Of a DNA stretch of 9,011 nt, positions 1-6,541 are shown in pieces (within the stretch, counting starts at the first letter, position 1; the number at the start of each line of letters is the position of its first letter). This stretch comes from Synergistaceae bacterium (GTDB lineage: Bacteria > Synergistota > Synergistia > Synergistales > Aminobacteriaceae). Location of the stretch: the NCBI GenBank assembly GCA_017458545.1, contig JAFTBA010000277.1, forward strand, positions 1 through 9,011. The letters are read 5' to 3'. A model generated the notes under the pieces. That model had not been told where the DNA came from. It did no database searches and saw nothing but the letters and a program-made list of their open reading frames with translations. A program made the position numbers and the translations under genes.

Positions 1-58
1 AGTCTCAAGGCAGGAGGATTTTTTTGCTCACTTCAGTTGATTGTCTGCTATAAGATGC

Positions 59-94
59 AAAAAAAATTACCCTCCGCCAAATTCTGACAGAGGG
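59..94 (-). terminator. Rho-independent terminator of the mgl operon
   Basis: Read on the minus strand, CCCTCTGTC and GGCGGAGGG form a 9-bp stem with two G-T wobbles around a 7-base loop. TAA and then a run of eight T follow (plus-strand A run 59-66). It starts about 28 bases past the mglC stop, where the operon should end. The other strand has only a weak T tract, so it probably acts in one direction. The remaining bases to the left (1-56) hold nothing I can support. Confidence 0.85.
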
Positions 95-121
95 CAAAAT
101 TTTATATCATTCGCAAAGATT

Positions 122-1345
122 TTACTTCCTGCGGTATTTCGTCAGGTCAATCGCAACTGCTACCGCTATGATAACGCCTTTAATGACCTGCTGCCACATG
201 GGCGAAACGTTAATGAACTGCAAGCCGTACTGAATTATCGTGAAGATTAAAACTCCCATGATGATTCCGCTGACCTTACCTATACCGCCGTTCAGCGAAA
301 CTCCTCCGACAACGCACGCAGCAATAGCGTCAAGTTCGTAGCCGTTACCGTAGTTGTTCGTAGCACCTGCTGTTCTGGCAGCCTCAAGAACTCCGGCGAC
401 ACCGTAAAGGCATGACGCAAGAATGAATATGCACATGATGTTCCTGAATACGTTAATTCCTGCCACAACTGCCGCTTCACGGTTACCGCCTATTGCGTAA
501 ACGTTCTTGCCGAAAACTGTCTTGTTCAGAATGAACCAGATGATTATGCAGATTACTACGGCTATCGGTATCAGTATGCTTATACCGGGGAATCCCCTGT
601 ACAATCCGCTGAACAGTTTCATCTGTCCTAACTGTGAAAAATCAGGTCTGATTCCTCCGATAGGCTGTGAGTTGTTCGGGGGCATGTCGAAATACAGTGA
701 GCACGCTCCGTAAATGATAACCTGTACTGCCAGCGTTGCTATGAACGGGTGCATATCATACTTAGCGACTAAGAATCCGTTTAACGCTCCGAACACCATA
801 CACGCAAGTATCGCTATCACTATCGGCATCCACACAGCTACCTGCGGAAGTTCAGGGAAGAACCTGTTAGCATACGTAGCTGTCTGCATCATTGACGCTG
901 AGATGACGGCAGCAAGTCCGACCATACGTCCTGCGCTGAGGTCCGTACCTGCTATTAACAGCGTGAAGCAAATTCCCAATGCCATGATTAATTTTGTTGA
1001 CGACTGAGTCAGTATATCGAGCGCGACTCTAATCTGCATGAATCTCGGCTGAAGTATGCAGATTACGACAACAAGCACTAACATTGCCAGGAGTATTGCG
1101 TTGTTCGTCAAAAACTCGCTGAATGTCTTTCCTGCTAACGCTGCTTCCTCTTCGGTCTTGTCCTTTGCGGTGAAACCTTTGAGCGCAAAGCATAACCCTA
1201 TGATAATCAGGAACACGGGCAAATCGTAAATCTTACGGGTGAGTCCCATAGGTTCTTTCACAAAGTAAAGGATTACTCCGAGCGCGAGGAATATTAATCC
1301 TCCGGTTGTCATCAGACGCTTTGAACGTGATTTATTTTCAGCCAT
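122..1345 (-). CDS. mglC: Galactose/methyl-galactoside ABC transporter permease MglC
   Basis: This is the integral membrane permease of a galactose/glucose importer of the ribose/galactose (CUT2) class; it forms the inner-membrane channel driven by MglA. Family hallmarks seen are GTDLSAGRMVGLAA (residues 133-146), a cytoplasmic loop GGNREAAVVAGINV (286-299) in the position expected to contact the ATPase, and a C-terminal block ELDAIAACVVGGVS (337-350), which closely match remembered E. coli MglC. About ten to twelve hydrophobic segments are visible. The protein has 407 residues, about 70 more than E. coli MglC; the excess is N-terminal and holds two extra predicted membrane helices (about 13-29 and 41-57) and a charged linker (58-77). 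The ATG start is supported by TAAGGAGGAG upstream. It is the last gene of the operon, 18 bases after mglA and followed by a terminator. Confidence 0.95.
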   Translation of the reverse strand: MAENKSRSKRLMTTGGLIFLALGVILYFVKEPMGLTRKIYDLPVFLIIIGLCFALKGFTAKDKTEEEAALAGKTFSEFLTNNAILLAMLVLVVVICILQPRFMQIRVALDILTQSSTKLIMALGICFTLLIAGTDLSAGRMVGLAAVISASMMQTATYANRFFPELPQVAVWMPIVIAILACMVFGALNGFLVAKYDMHPFIATLAVQVIIYGACSLYFDMPPNNSQPIGGIRPDFSQLGQMKLFSGLYRGFPGISILIPIAVVICIIIWFILNKTVFGKNVYAIGGNREAAVVAGINVFRNIMCIFILASCLYGVAGVLEAARTAGATNNYGNGYELDAIAACVVGGVSLNGGIGKVSGIIMGVLIFTIIQYGLQFINVSPMWQQVIKGVIIAVAVAIDLTKYRRK

Positions 1346-1356
1346 AATTATTTTTT

Positions 1357-1366
1357 CTCCTCCTTA
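1357..1366 (-). promoter_or_regulatory. mglC ribosome binding site containing the mglA stop codon
   Basis: On the minus strand the sequence TAAGGAGGAG includes the mglA stop TAA and a near-perfect Shine-Dalgarno core for mglC. An A-rich spacer of about 11 bases leads to the mglC ATG. Ribosomes ending mglA finish on the mglC binding site, which suggests translational coupling of ATPase and permease. Confidence 0.8.
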
Positions 1367-2896
1367 TGCTGCTGTATCCTTACGCCCTGCAAACTGTGTC
1401 GCAAGTGCCATGATTTTTTCCTGAGTGTATTCGCCTTTGTTGAGGAAGCCTGTTACCCTTCCCTCGCACATGACCATGATACGGTCTGACATTCCCATGA
1501 GTTCGGGCATTTCCGACGAAATCATTATGATTGATTTGCCCTGAGCTATCTGTTCGAGCATAATGTTATAGATTTCGTATTTGGCTCCTACGTCAATACC
1601 TCTTGTGGGTTCATCGAGTATCAGGATGTCCGAGTTCGTTAAAAGCCATCTTGCTATGAGAACTTTCTGCTGGTTACCGCCCGACAGATTCTGTATCAGC
1701 GTGTTCAATGAAGGTGTTTTAACGTTGAGTTTCCTGCATTCGGCATCAGCATCAACTCTTCTTCTGCTGTCGTTGAGAATGCCTAAGTGCGCATAACTCT
1801 TCTGGTTTGCGATAACAGTATTCTCAAGGATAGGAAGTATTCCGAAAATACCTGTTGCTCTGCGTTCCTCAGTCAATAACGCCAGACCTCTCGATTTCGC
1901 AAAGCCCGGTGATTTATTCGTGTACCTTGCGCCGTTAAGCAGGATTTCGCCCGAAGCGATTCCCCTGAGTCCGAACAGTGCCTCAACAAATTCAGTCCTC
2001 TGCGCTCCTACAAGCCCTCCGATTCCGAGTATCTCCTGTCTGTGTAACTCAAAACTGACGTTCTGGAATGATTTGCGTGAAGTTGAGCATACGTTCTCGA
2101 CTTTGAGGACGATTTCATCAGAGGGTTTGCCCTCACGCGGAGGGAACTGGTTAGTCATTTCGCGTCCTACCATCTGTTTGATGATGAAGTCAATCGTAAG
2201 TTTCTCGCCTTTTTCGTCAGTTACAGGCCATGTTCCGACATAAGTGCCGTCCCTCATGACCGTAATCTCATCTGAAATTTCGAGAATCTCTTTCATTTTG
2301 TGCGAAATGTAAACGAATGCGACTCCCTGAGCTCTGAGCCTGTTGATTATCTTGAACAAGTGATCTACTTCCCTGTCAGATAATGAGCTTGTAGGCTCGT
2401 CAAGGATTATTATCTTTGCTTTCATGTCAACGGCTCTTGCAATCTCCATCATCTGAAGGATTGCCGCTGACTGTTCGCCTGCCAGTGCTAACGGGTCAAC
2501 ATCAAGCTCTAAATCCTCAAACAGTGCTTTAGTCTTCTCGTACATGGCTTTGTGGTCAACAACTCCGAGATGGCCGGGAAATCTCCCCAAATAAACGTTC
2601 TCCATTACCGAACGGAATCTTATGGGGTGAAGTTCCTGATGAACCATAGCGATTCCCTTATCCATTGCCTGACGCGCAGAATGTATTTCGGCTTTCCTGC
2701 CCTCTAAGAAAATTTCTCCTCCGTCAGGCTCATATATACCGAAAAGGCATTTCATCAGCGTTGATTTTCCTGCACCGTTCTCACCCATTAAGGCATGTAC
2801 CGTGCCTTTACGGACGTTGAGATTAACGTTGTCGAGTGCCTTAACGCCGGGAAATGTCTTCGTGATGTTCTTCATTTCAAGAAGGTAATCACTCAC
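1364..2896 (-). CDS. mglA: Galactose/methyl-galactoside ABC transporter ATP-binding protein MglA
   Basis: This is the cytoplasmic ATPase that powers galactose/glucose uptake through MglC. It has the double ABC-domain layout of sugar importers and 510 residues, the usual length. Domain 1 has Walker A GENGAGKST (38-46), Q-loop Gln87, Walker B IIILDEPTS (162-170) and H-loop His199; its signature is degenerate (around AGEQSAA, 139-145). Domain 2 has a degenerate P-loop GGLVGAQRTE (293-302), a canonical LSGGNQ signature (404-409) and Walker B ILILDEPT (424-431); the switch His is replaced by Ser (ISSEMPE). This asymmetry, with one competent composite site, is typical of the RbsA/MglA/XylG family and not a defect. 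The start is GTG at 2894-2896, overlapping the TGA of the upstream mglB (GTGA, 4 bases), with GAGGTG seven bases before it. Ribose or xylose ATPases are alternatives, but the adjacent MglB and MglC make galactose/glucose clearly best. Confidence 0.95.
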   Translation of the reverse strand: MSDYLLEMKNITKTFPGVKALDNVNLNVRKGTVHALMGENGAGKSTLMKCLFGIYEPDGGEIFLEGRKAEIHSARQAMDKGIAMVHQELHPIRFRSVMENVYLGRFPGHLGVVDHKAMYEKTKALFEDLELDVDPLALAGEQSAAILQMMEIARAVDMKAKIIILDEPTSSLSDREVDHLFKIINRLRAQGVAFVYISHKMKEILEISDEITVMRDGTYVGTWPVTDEKGEKLTIDFIIKQMVGREMTNQFPPREGKPSDEIVLKVENVCSTSRKSFQNVSFELHRQEILGIGGLVGAQRTEFVEALFGLRGIASGEILLNGARYTNKSPGFAKSRGLALLTEERRATGIFGILPILENTVIANQKSYAHLGILNDSRRRVDADAECRKLNVKTPSLNTLIQNLSGGNQQKVLIARWLLTNSDILILDEPTRGIDVGAKYEIYNIMLEQIAQGKSIIMISSEMPELMGMSDRIMVMCEGRVTGFLNKGEYTQEKIMALATQFAGRKDTAA

Positions 2897-3876
2897 TTTT
2901 TCTCACCTCTCGTAACTTTCTGATACGGTATCCAGATATATTTACCGTCAGTAACTTCTTTGCTGACATCTTTACCCTCAGCAAGCATCACAGCGAGTTT
3001 AACTGCAGCACTGCCCTGACCGTCAGCATCATTAAGCACTGTCCCTAACATTTCGCCCCTGTCCATAGCCTCAAGTGCTGAAGCGTTAGCGTCAACTCCC
3101 ACAACAGGAATATACATTTCAGGATTGCCCTTGTTGTAATCGTTAGCTTTGAGTGCCTCGACTGCTCCCAGTGCCATCTCATCATTATTGGCGATAACTG
3201 CCTCGATATTCTCAGGGCCTATCGACATGATAAAAGCGTTCATCATGTTCATTGCCTGTAACTTATCCCAGTTGGCTATTGCTCCGACTATCTGAACAGG
3301 CTCAATGCCTGCGTCTTTGAGTGCCTTAACAGAGTATTCAGACCTGAGAATCATATCCTGATGTCCGTTTTCGCCCATGAGCATAACGAACTGTAATTTT
3401 TTGTCCTTGTTCTTGTCGTGTTCAGTGTGGGACTTTAGGTATTCGGCTAAGAGTTCACCCTGAATAGTTCCTGACTCTTCGGGCTTTGCTCCGATGTAAT
3501 ATGCTTTGTCGTAAGTGCTGAGAATGTCAGCAGGAGGTTCCCTGTTGATGAAAACTACGGGAATACCGGCGGCCTTAGCTTTGTCGATTATGTTCTGAGT
3601 TGCCATGCGGTCAACAGGGTTAATGATGAGGACGTTCACACCGTTGGCTATGAACTCTTCGACCTGTCCGTCCTGAATAGTCTGGTCATTCTGGGAATCA
3701 GCAAGCACAAGTTCCGCGCCTTCTTTGGCACTTTCAGCGGACATAGCATTTCTGAACCTGAGCATGAACGCATCGCTGAAACGGTAAATACATGAGCCAA
3801 TTTTCACGCCGTCAGCAAATGCACATGAACTCAGTGCTAAAACGAGTATTAACGCTGTCATAAAAATTTTACGCAA
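2893..3876 (-). CDS. mglB: Galactose/glucose-binding protein MglB, operon-distal copy
   Basis: This substrate-binding protein delivers D-galactose or D-glucose to MglAC. It has 327 residues. All ten sugar-contact residues known for E. coli MglB have counterparts: Asp and Phe in SDAFM, Asn in INREP, His/Asp/Arg in GHQDMILR, Trp in NWDK, Asn in NNDEM, Asp in GVDA and Asn in LNDA. The calcium-loop region reads DKNKDKKLQ; the liganding D, N, D and Q positions are kept but the usual Gly is Lys. The signal peptide (1-21) ends LSSC-AFA-DG, so it fits either lipoprotein processing at Cys18 or signal peptidase I cleavage after Ala21. The start is TTG at 3874-3876, chosen because GAGGTG lies seven bases upstream; an in-frame ATG five codons in would shorten the signal's charged end. 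It is a paralogue of the next gene upstream and overlaps mglA by 4 bases. Confidence 0.93.
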   Translation of the reverse strand: MRKIFMTALILVLALSSCAFADGVKIGSCIYRFSDAFMLRFRNAMSAESAKEGAELVLADSQNDQTIQDGQVEEFIANGVNVLIINPVDRMATQNIIDKAKAAGIPVVFINREPPADILSTYDKAYYIGAKPEESGTIQGELLAEYLKSHTEHDKNKDKKLQFVMLMGENGHQDMILRSEYSVKALKDAGIEPVQIVGAIANWDKLQAMNMMNAFIMSIGPENIEAVIANNDEMALGAVEALKANDYNKGNPEMYIPVVGVDANASALEAMDRGEMLGTVLNDADGQGSAAVKLAVMLAEGKDVSKEVTDGKYIWIPYQKVTRGEKK

Positions 3877-3900
3877 GGAAAATCACCTCTCTCATTCATT

Positions 3901-3931
3901 AAAAGAAACCCCCGTGCCTGTTCAACGGGGG
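3901..3931 (-). terminator. Intercistronic terminator/attenuator between the two mglB copies
   Basis: On the minus strand CCCCCGT and ACGGGGG form a perfect 7-bp GC-rich stem with a 9-base loop, immediately followed by TTTCTTTT. It sits 17 bases after the first mglB stop and before the binding site of the second mglB. Because mglB-mglA-mglC lie downstream with no clear promoter of their own in the 72-base gap, I infer partial termination, giving more of the first binding protein than of the rest. It could also protect the 3' end of a processed mglB transcript. Confidence 0.8.
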
Positions 3932-3948
3932 CATGAACTGTTCACAGC

Positions 3949-4965
3949 TTATTTCATGAAGTTCTTGTAGTTCTCAGCTGTAACGGGCTGGTAAGGAATC
4001 CAGATGTATTTTCCGTCAGTGATCTTGTAGCCGATAGCCTCTTCGGTAACTTCTTTGCCGTCAGCAGCAACTACTGCTACTTTAACGGCTGCGAAACCCT
4101 GATTGTCAGCGTCATTGAGGACTGTTCCGAGCATTTCGCCCTTGCTCATTGCCTCAAGTGCCGGTGCTGTTGCGTCAACGCCTACTACAGGAACATACTT
4201 GCTTGCGTCGCCCATGTTGTAGCCTTCAGCCTTGAGAGCCTCGATTGCGCCGAGTGCCATGTCATCATTGTTGGCGAGAACTGCCTCGATGTTGTCAACA
4301 CCTACTGCCGAGATAAAGCCCTTCATCTTGTCGGTAGCCTGAACCTTGTCCCAGTTAGCAGTGTCATTACCGAGTTCAACAACTTCAAATCCGCCGTCCT
4401 TGATGGCCTTGAGCGAGTACTCTGTGCGGAGCGTTGCGTCCTGATGGCCCTGTTCGCCGCGAATCATGATGTACTGAATTTTGCCGTCACCGTTCTTGTC
4501 GGCTTTGGGATTCTTTTTGAAGTAGTCGACAATAATCTGGCCTGACTGTGTGCCGGACTCTTCAGCCTTTGCGCCTACGTACCAGATTTTGTCGTAAGCG
4601 TTCATGACTTCAGCGTAAGGCTCACGGTTTACGAAAACAATGGGCAGACCTTCGGCCTTAGCTTTCTCCATGAGGGGCTGAGCTGCTGTTCTGTCAACGG
4701 GGTTGACAATGAGAGCATTTGCGCCTTTGGAGATGTAAGCGTCGACCTGATCGTTCTGAGTGGGCTGACGGTTCTGCGAGTCAACGATCTCAAGTTCTCC
4801 GCCTTCTTTGTCCATTTCGGCGCGCATTGCGTTGCGAACACCGGTCATGAACGTGTCATCGAACTTGTAGATACAGGCTCCTACAAGAGCGTCCGTTGCG
4901 GCGAATGCCGCGAGTGCTGTTACTGCGAGAATAGCTGCTGTGAGAATTACAACATGCTTCTTCAT
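3949..4965 (-). CDS. mglB: Galactose/glucose-binding protein MglB, first gene of operon
   Basis: This is the promoter-proximal sugar-binding protein of the importer, 338 residues from the chosen start. The N-terminus (MKKHVVIL, hydrophobic core, AAFA-ATDA) is a signal peptidase I signal with no lipobox Cys, so a freely soluble periplasmic protein is expected. Sugar-contact residues matching E. coli MglB are all present: DDTFM, VNREP, GHQDATLR, NWDK, NNDDM, GVDA and LNDA. The loop DKNGDGKIQ is a full EF-hand-like calcium site. The start is ATG at 4963-4965, preceded by AGGAGGT with an 11-base spacer; a longer reading from GTG at 5023-5025 would add 20 residues (MRIISHIRKK...) that bury the signal peptide and has no binding site. 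By eye roughly half or more of its residues match the second copy, so the pair looks like an old tandem duplication. A hairpin terminator follows. Confidence 0.94.
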   Translation of the reverse strand: MKKHVVILTAAILAVTALAAFAATDALVGACIYKFDDTFMTGVRNAMRAEMDKEGGELEIVDSQNRQPTQNDQVDAYISKGANALIVNPVDRTAAQPLMEKAKAEGLPIVFVNREPYAEVMNAYDKIWYVGAKAEESGTQSGQIIVDYFKKNPKADKNGDGKIQYIMIRGEQGHQDATLRTEYSLKAIKDGGFEVVELGNDTANWDKVQATDKMKGFISAVGVDNIEAVLANNDDMALGAIEALKAEGYNMGDASKYVPVVGVDATAPALEAMSKGEMLGTVLNDADNQGFAAVKVAVVAADGKEVTEEAIGYKITDGKYIWIPYQPVTAENYKNFMK

Positions 4966-5000
4966 GGTAAAAGAATACCTCCTGATAAAATTTATTTTTT

Positions 5001-5062
5001 TCCGAATGTGTGAGATTATTCTCACTCACGGAATCCCAAAAATCAATCCGTGAAACTCACGG
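5001..5062 (-). promoter_or_regulatory. Structured mgl leader with competing hairpins
   Basis: Read as the minus-strand transcript, four segments follow each other: CCGTGA (plus 5057-5062), TCACGGA (5047-5053), TCCGTGA (5026-5032) and CTCACACA with CGGA (5001-5014). The first and second pair around a 3-base loop. The second and third pair perfectly over 7 bp with a 14-base loop. The third overlaps TGAGTGAG, which pairs with CTCACACA across AATAAT (7 bp, one mismatch). These pairings exclude each other, as in attenuators or riboswitch expression platforms. No T tract directly follows the last hairpin, so control of translation or of repressor binding is as likely as termination. The same inverted repeats could be DNA operators. 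The pairings are seen; the function is inferred. Confidence 0.4.
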
Positions 5063-5082
5063 TATACGAGTTTAAGCGTATA
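5063..5082. promoter_or_regulatory. 20-bp dyad, possible repressor operator for mgl
   Basis: TATACG and CGTATA form a perfect 6-bp inverted repeat separated by 8 bases. It lies just downstream of the best candidate mgl -10 element, where a bound repressor would block initiation. The half-site is not one I can assign to a named regulator family. Chance occurrence in AT-rich DNA cannot be excluded. Confidence 0.35.
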
Positions 5083-5090
5083 ATCTCGAA

Positions 5091-5117
5091 ATTTTAACGG
5101 GCATATTATTATGTCAA
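5091..5117 (-). promoter_or_regulatory. Candidate mgl operon promoter
   Basis: On the minus strand a perfect -35 TTGACA (5117-5112) is followed after 15 bases by TAAAAT (5096-5091), giving a leader of about 120 bases before mglB. The short spacer suggests a weak or activator-assisted promoter. An alternative is TTGACC (5138-5133) with CATAAT (5113-5108) and a long 19-base spacer. AT-rich tracts upstream (5120-5170) could act as UP elements. Confidence 0.4.
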
Positions 5118-5202
5118 CAAAAATTTTAATGCGGTCAATGTGAAATTTTTTGTATAATTATAATTAATTTTGACGTAAATGAATTGCGTAAAACTTTCGG
5201 AT

Positions 5203-5250
5203 TTTGCACAGTGTAAACGAATTGCACAGAAAGATTTTAGAGGCTATAAT
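5203..5250 (+). promoter_or_regulatory. Promoter and palindrome upstream of the zinc-ribbon gene
   Basis: A perfect -10 TATAAT (5245-5250) lies 17 bases after TTGCAC (5222-5227), a partial -35. Just upstream, TTTGCACAGTGTAAA (5203-5217) is a 15-bp palindrome with one mismatched pair, and TTGCACAG recurs at 5204 and 5222, 18 bp apart. This arrangement fits a regulator site next to or overlapping the -35. The regulator is unknown. The predicted start point is about 45 bases before the ATG of the next gene. Confidence 0.45.
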
Positions 5251-5302
5251 GCAAAAAAACCCGTATCAGGTTAAAACTTTCACGGAGGACTCAATAATAA
5301 TT

Positions 5303-5464
5303 ATGCCTAAATTCAAATGTCTAGAATGCAAAAAAGAATTTGACTCGGAAGCATCATCAGCAGACAGAAAATGTCCCGATTGCAGAAGCCGTTATCTTGA
5401 GTTAATATCAGGTGAAATTCCGCGCGGTAAATCGTGGAGTTCAAAAACATATTCAGCAAGGTAA
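5303..5464 (+). CDS. FmdB-type zinc ribbon protein
   Basis: This is a 53-residue protein starting MPKFKCLECKKEF, the shape of the FmdB/CxxC-CxxC regulatory zinc ribbon family, whose members usually begin MPxYxYxC. Four Cys form two CxxC pairs (C6/C9 and C24/C27, 14 residues between), a probable structural zinc site. A basic, low-complexity tail rich in Ser, Lys and Arg follows (from about residue 40). FmdB proteins are often annotated as regulators, but their function is poorly established. The ATG at 5303 was chosen because it gives the family N-terminus; GGAGG lies upstream, though 14 bases away, which is long. In-frame upstream starts (TTG 5204, ATG 5249) would place extra residues before the conserved start and lack a good binding site. 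It ends 9 bases before the next gene, so the two are probably cotranscribed. Confidence 0.75.
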   Translation: MPKFKCLECKKEFDSEASSADRKCPDCRSRYLELISGEIPRGKSWSSKTYSAR

Positions 5465-5473
5465 ATATCAATC

Positions 5474-6520
5474 ATGCCTGAAGAATTTTTCAACGTAACG
5501 GACGTAAAAGAGTATGCGGAAAATCAGTCGAAGCCTAACGATAAAACTCCCCTTCCGCCTGCTGAACCGGTAAAAAAATATGATGAACCTGAATTTCTCG
5601 CAATCAAGTCAACATTTACACCCTCACGCGGAGATATGGGAGGAGGTTTCTGCGTAATTTTCGAGGGCAAAACAGGACGTACTGTTTTCCAGATATTTTG
5701 GGTTGGAAAACCTTACGCTGCCGGACAAATTCCAGAAGTAACAAAAGACTGGCGCACATTCGTAAAGAGACTGCCCAGTCTCGGACCTCTCGATAAAGAC
5801 TGGTCTGAGAAGTTACAGACTCAGCTCAAGGAGATACTGACGCTCGATGAGAAAAAGAAACTCTACGAGAATTACACGAAAGCCAAAATACGACAGATAG
5901 AGAGCATGTACCGCAGGAGTTTTGAGGCAACAGCTCAGTGTGTTTTCACTGCATCAACTGAGGCCGAACCCGTAGGAAGAAATGAGCTTGAACGCGCTAA
6001 AATCATTAAGCCCCTTCCCCCTTCACCCGAACAGCTCGCTAAAATGAAAGCCGAACAGGAAGAAAAAGAGAAAGCAGCTCAAGAAGAGAAAGACCGCGAA
6101 GAAGCCAAGAAAGAAGGTAACTTTGAGGGAACACTGATAATGTGTAATCCTGTGCTCGATCCTGTTAGGGGCAAACCATCATCGGAGATAATGCCCGGAG
6201 ATATTATAGGAGTGAAAATAGAGGGCGAAGGAACCAGCGCATTAATCAGCAAATATCTTGAGGAGAATGAGATCGAACCTCTGTTCCCTGTCTGCGAAAT
6301 AAGAGAGACTCAGGGCAAAAAATTACTGTACGTTAAAATCAGCGATGAGATTCGCGGCTGCGTAACAATAACTAAAGACCTCAAAATCCTCACTAAAGAG
6401 CAGGCCGTAAGAGAACAGCCTAAACCGGGATTATCGTTCATGGGAGATCTGTTTTTCTTCGGACTGCTGGCTGCGGCGTTAGTGGTATTGCTTTTTGTGA
6501 TAAGGTACTTCTTTCTTTAA
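5474..6520 (+). CDS. Uncharacterised tail-anchored membrane protein
   Basis: I do not recognise a family for this 348-residue protein. It has no signal peptide. Visible parts are a Pro/charged N-terminal stretch (about 1-38); a first folded region (about 40-165) with GDMGGGFCVIFEGKTG and an Arg/Lys-rich helix; a strongly charged Glu/Lys helical segment, probably a coiled coil (about 185-215); and a second beta-rich region (217-303) containing MPGDIIGVKIEGEG. A single C-terminal membrane helix (about 323-345) ends four residues or so from the terminus. This predicts a cytoplasmic protein held to the membrane by its tail. The ATG is preceded only by weak AAGG overlapping the stop of the upstream zinc-ribbon gene, so translational coupling is likely. 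A strong terminator follows. It may form homo- or hetero-oligomers through the coiled coil; that is inference. Confidence 0.85.
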   Translation: MPEEFFNVTDVKEYAENQSKPNDKTPLPPAEPVKKYDEPEFLAIKSTFTPSRGDMGGGFCVIFEGKTGRTVFQIFWVGKPYAAGQIPEVTKDWRTFVKRLPSLGPLDKDWSEKLQTQLKEILTLDEKKKLYENYTKAKIRQIESMYRRSFEATAQCVFTASTEAEPVGRNELERAKIIKPLPPSPEQLAKMKAEQEEKEKAAQEEKDREEAKKEGNFEGTLIMCNPVLDPVRGKPSSEIMPGDIIGVKIEGEGTSALISKYLEENEIEPLFPVCEIRETQGKKLLYVKISDEIRGCVTITKDLKILTKEQAVREQPKPGLSFMGDLFFFGLLAAALVVLLFVIRYFFL

Positions 6521-6541
6521 TGGTTGACCGAAATTAAAGAA

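Noticed and set aside
24..53. Short plus-strand reading frame from TTG after AGGAGG at 12-17
   Set aside because: It has only nine sense codons, no promoter or conservation evidence, and lies at the edge of the window; the purine-rich stretch is likely chance.
1364..2896. Degenerate signature in ABC domain 1 and degenerate P-loop in domain 2 of MglA as signs of decay
   Set aside because: This asymmetry is normal in RbsA/MglA-type double-domain sugar ATPases.
4966..5025. Twenty-residue N-terminal extension of the first mglB from a GTG codon
   Set aside because: It has no ribosome binding site and would place a basic segment before a normal signal peptide; AGGAGGT points to the ATG at 4963-4965.
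5120..5170. AT-rich tract with tandem TATAAT hexamers (5153 and 5159) as main promoter
   Set aside because: Neither plus-strand hexamer has a recognisable -35 at a workable distance; in such AT-rich DNA TATAAT is expected by chance. It may act as an UP element instead.
5204..5302. Longer zinc-ribbon protein starting at TTG 5204 or ATG 5249
   Set aside because: The extension overlaps the predicted promoter and adds residues before the family's typical MPxYxYxC-like start.
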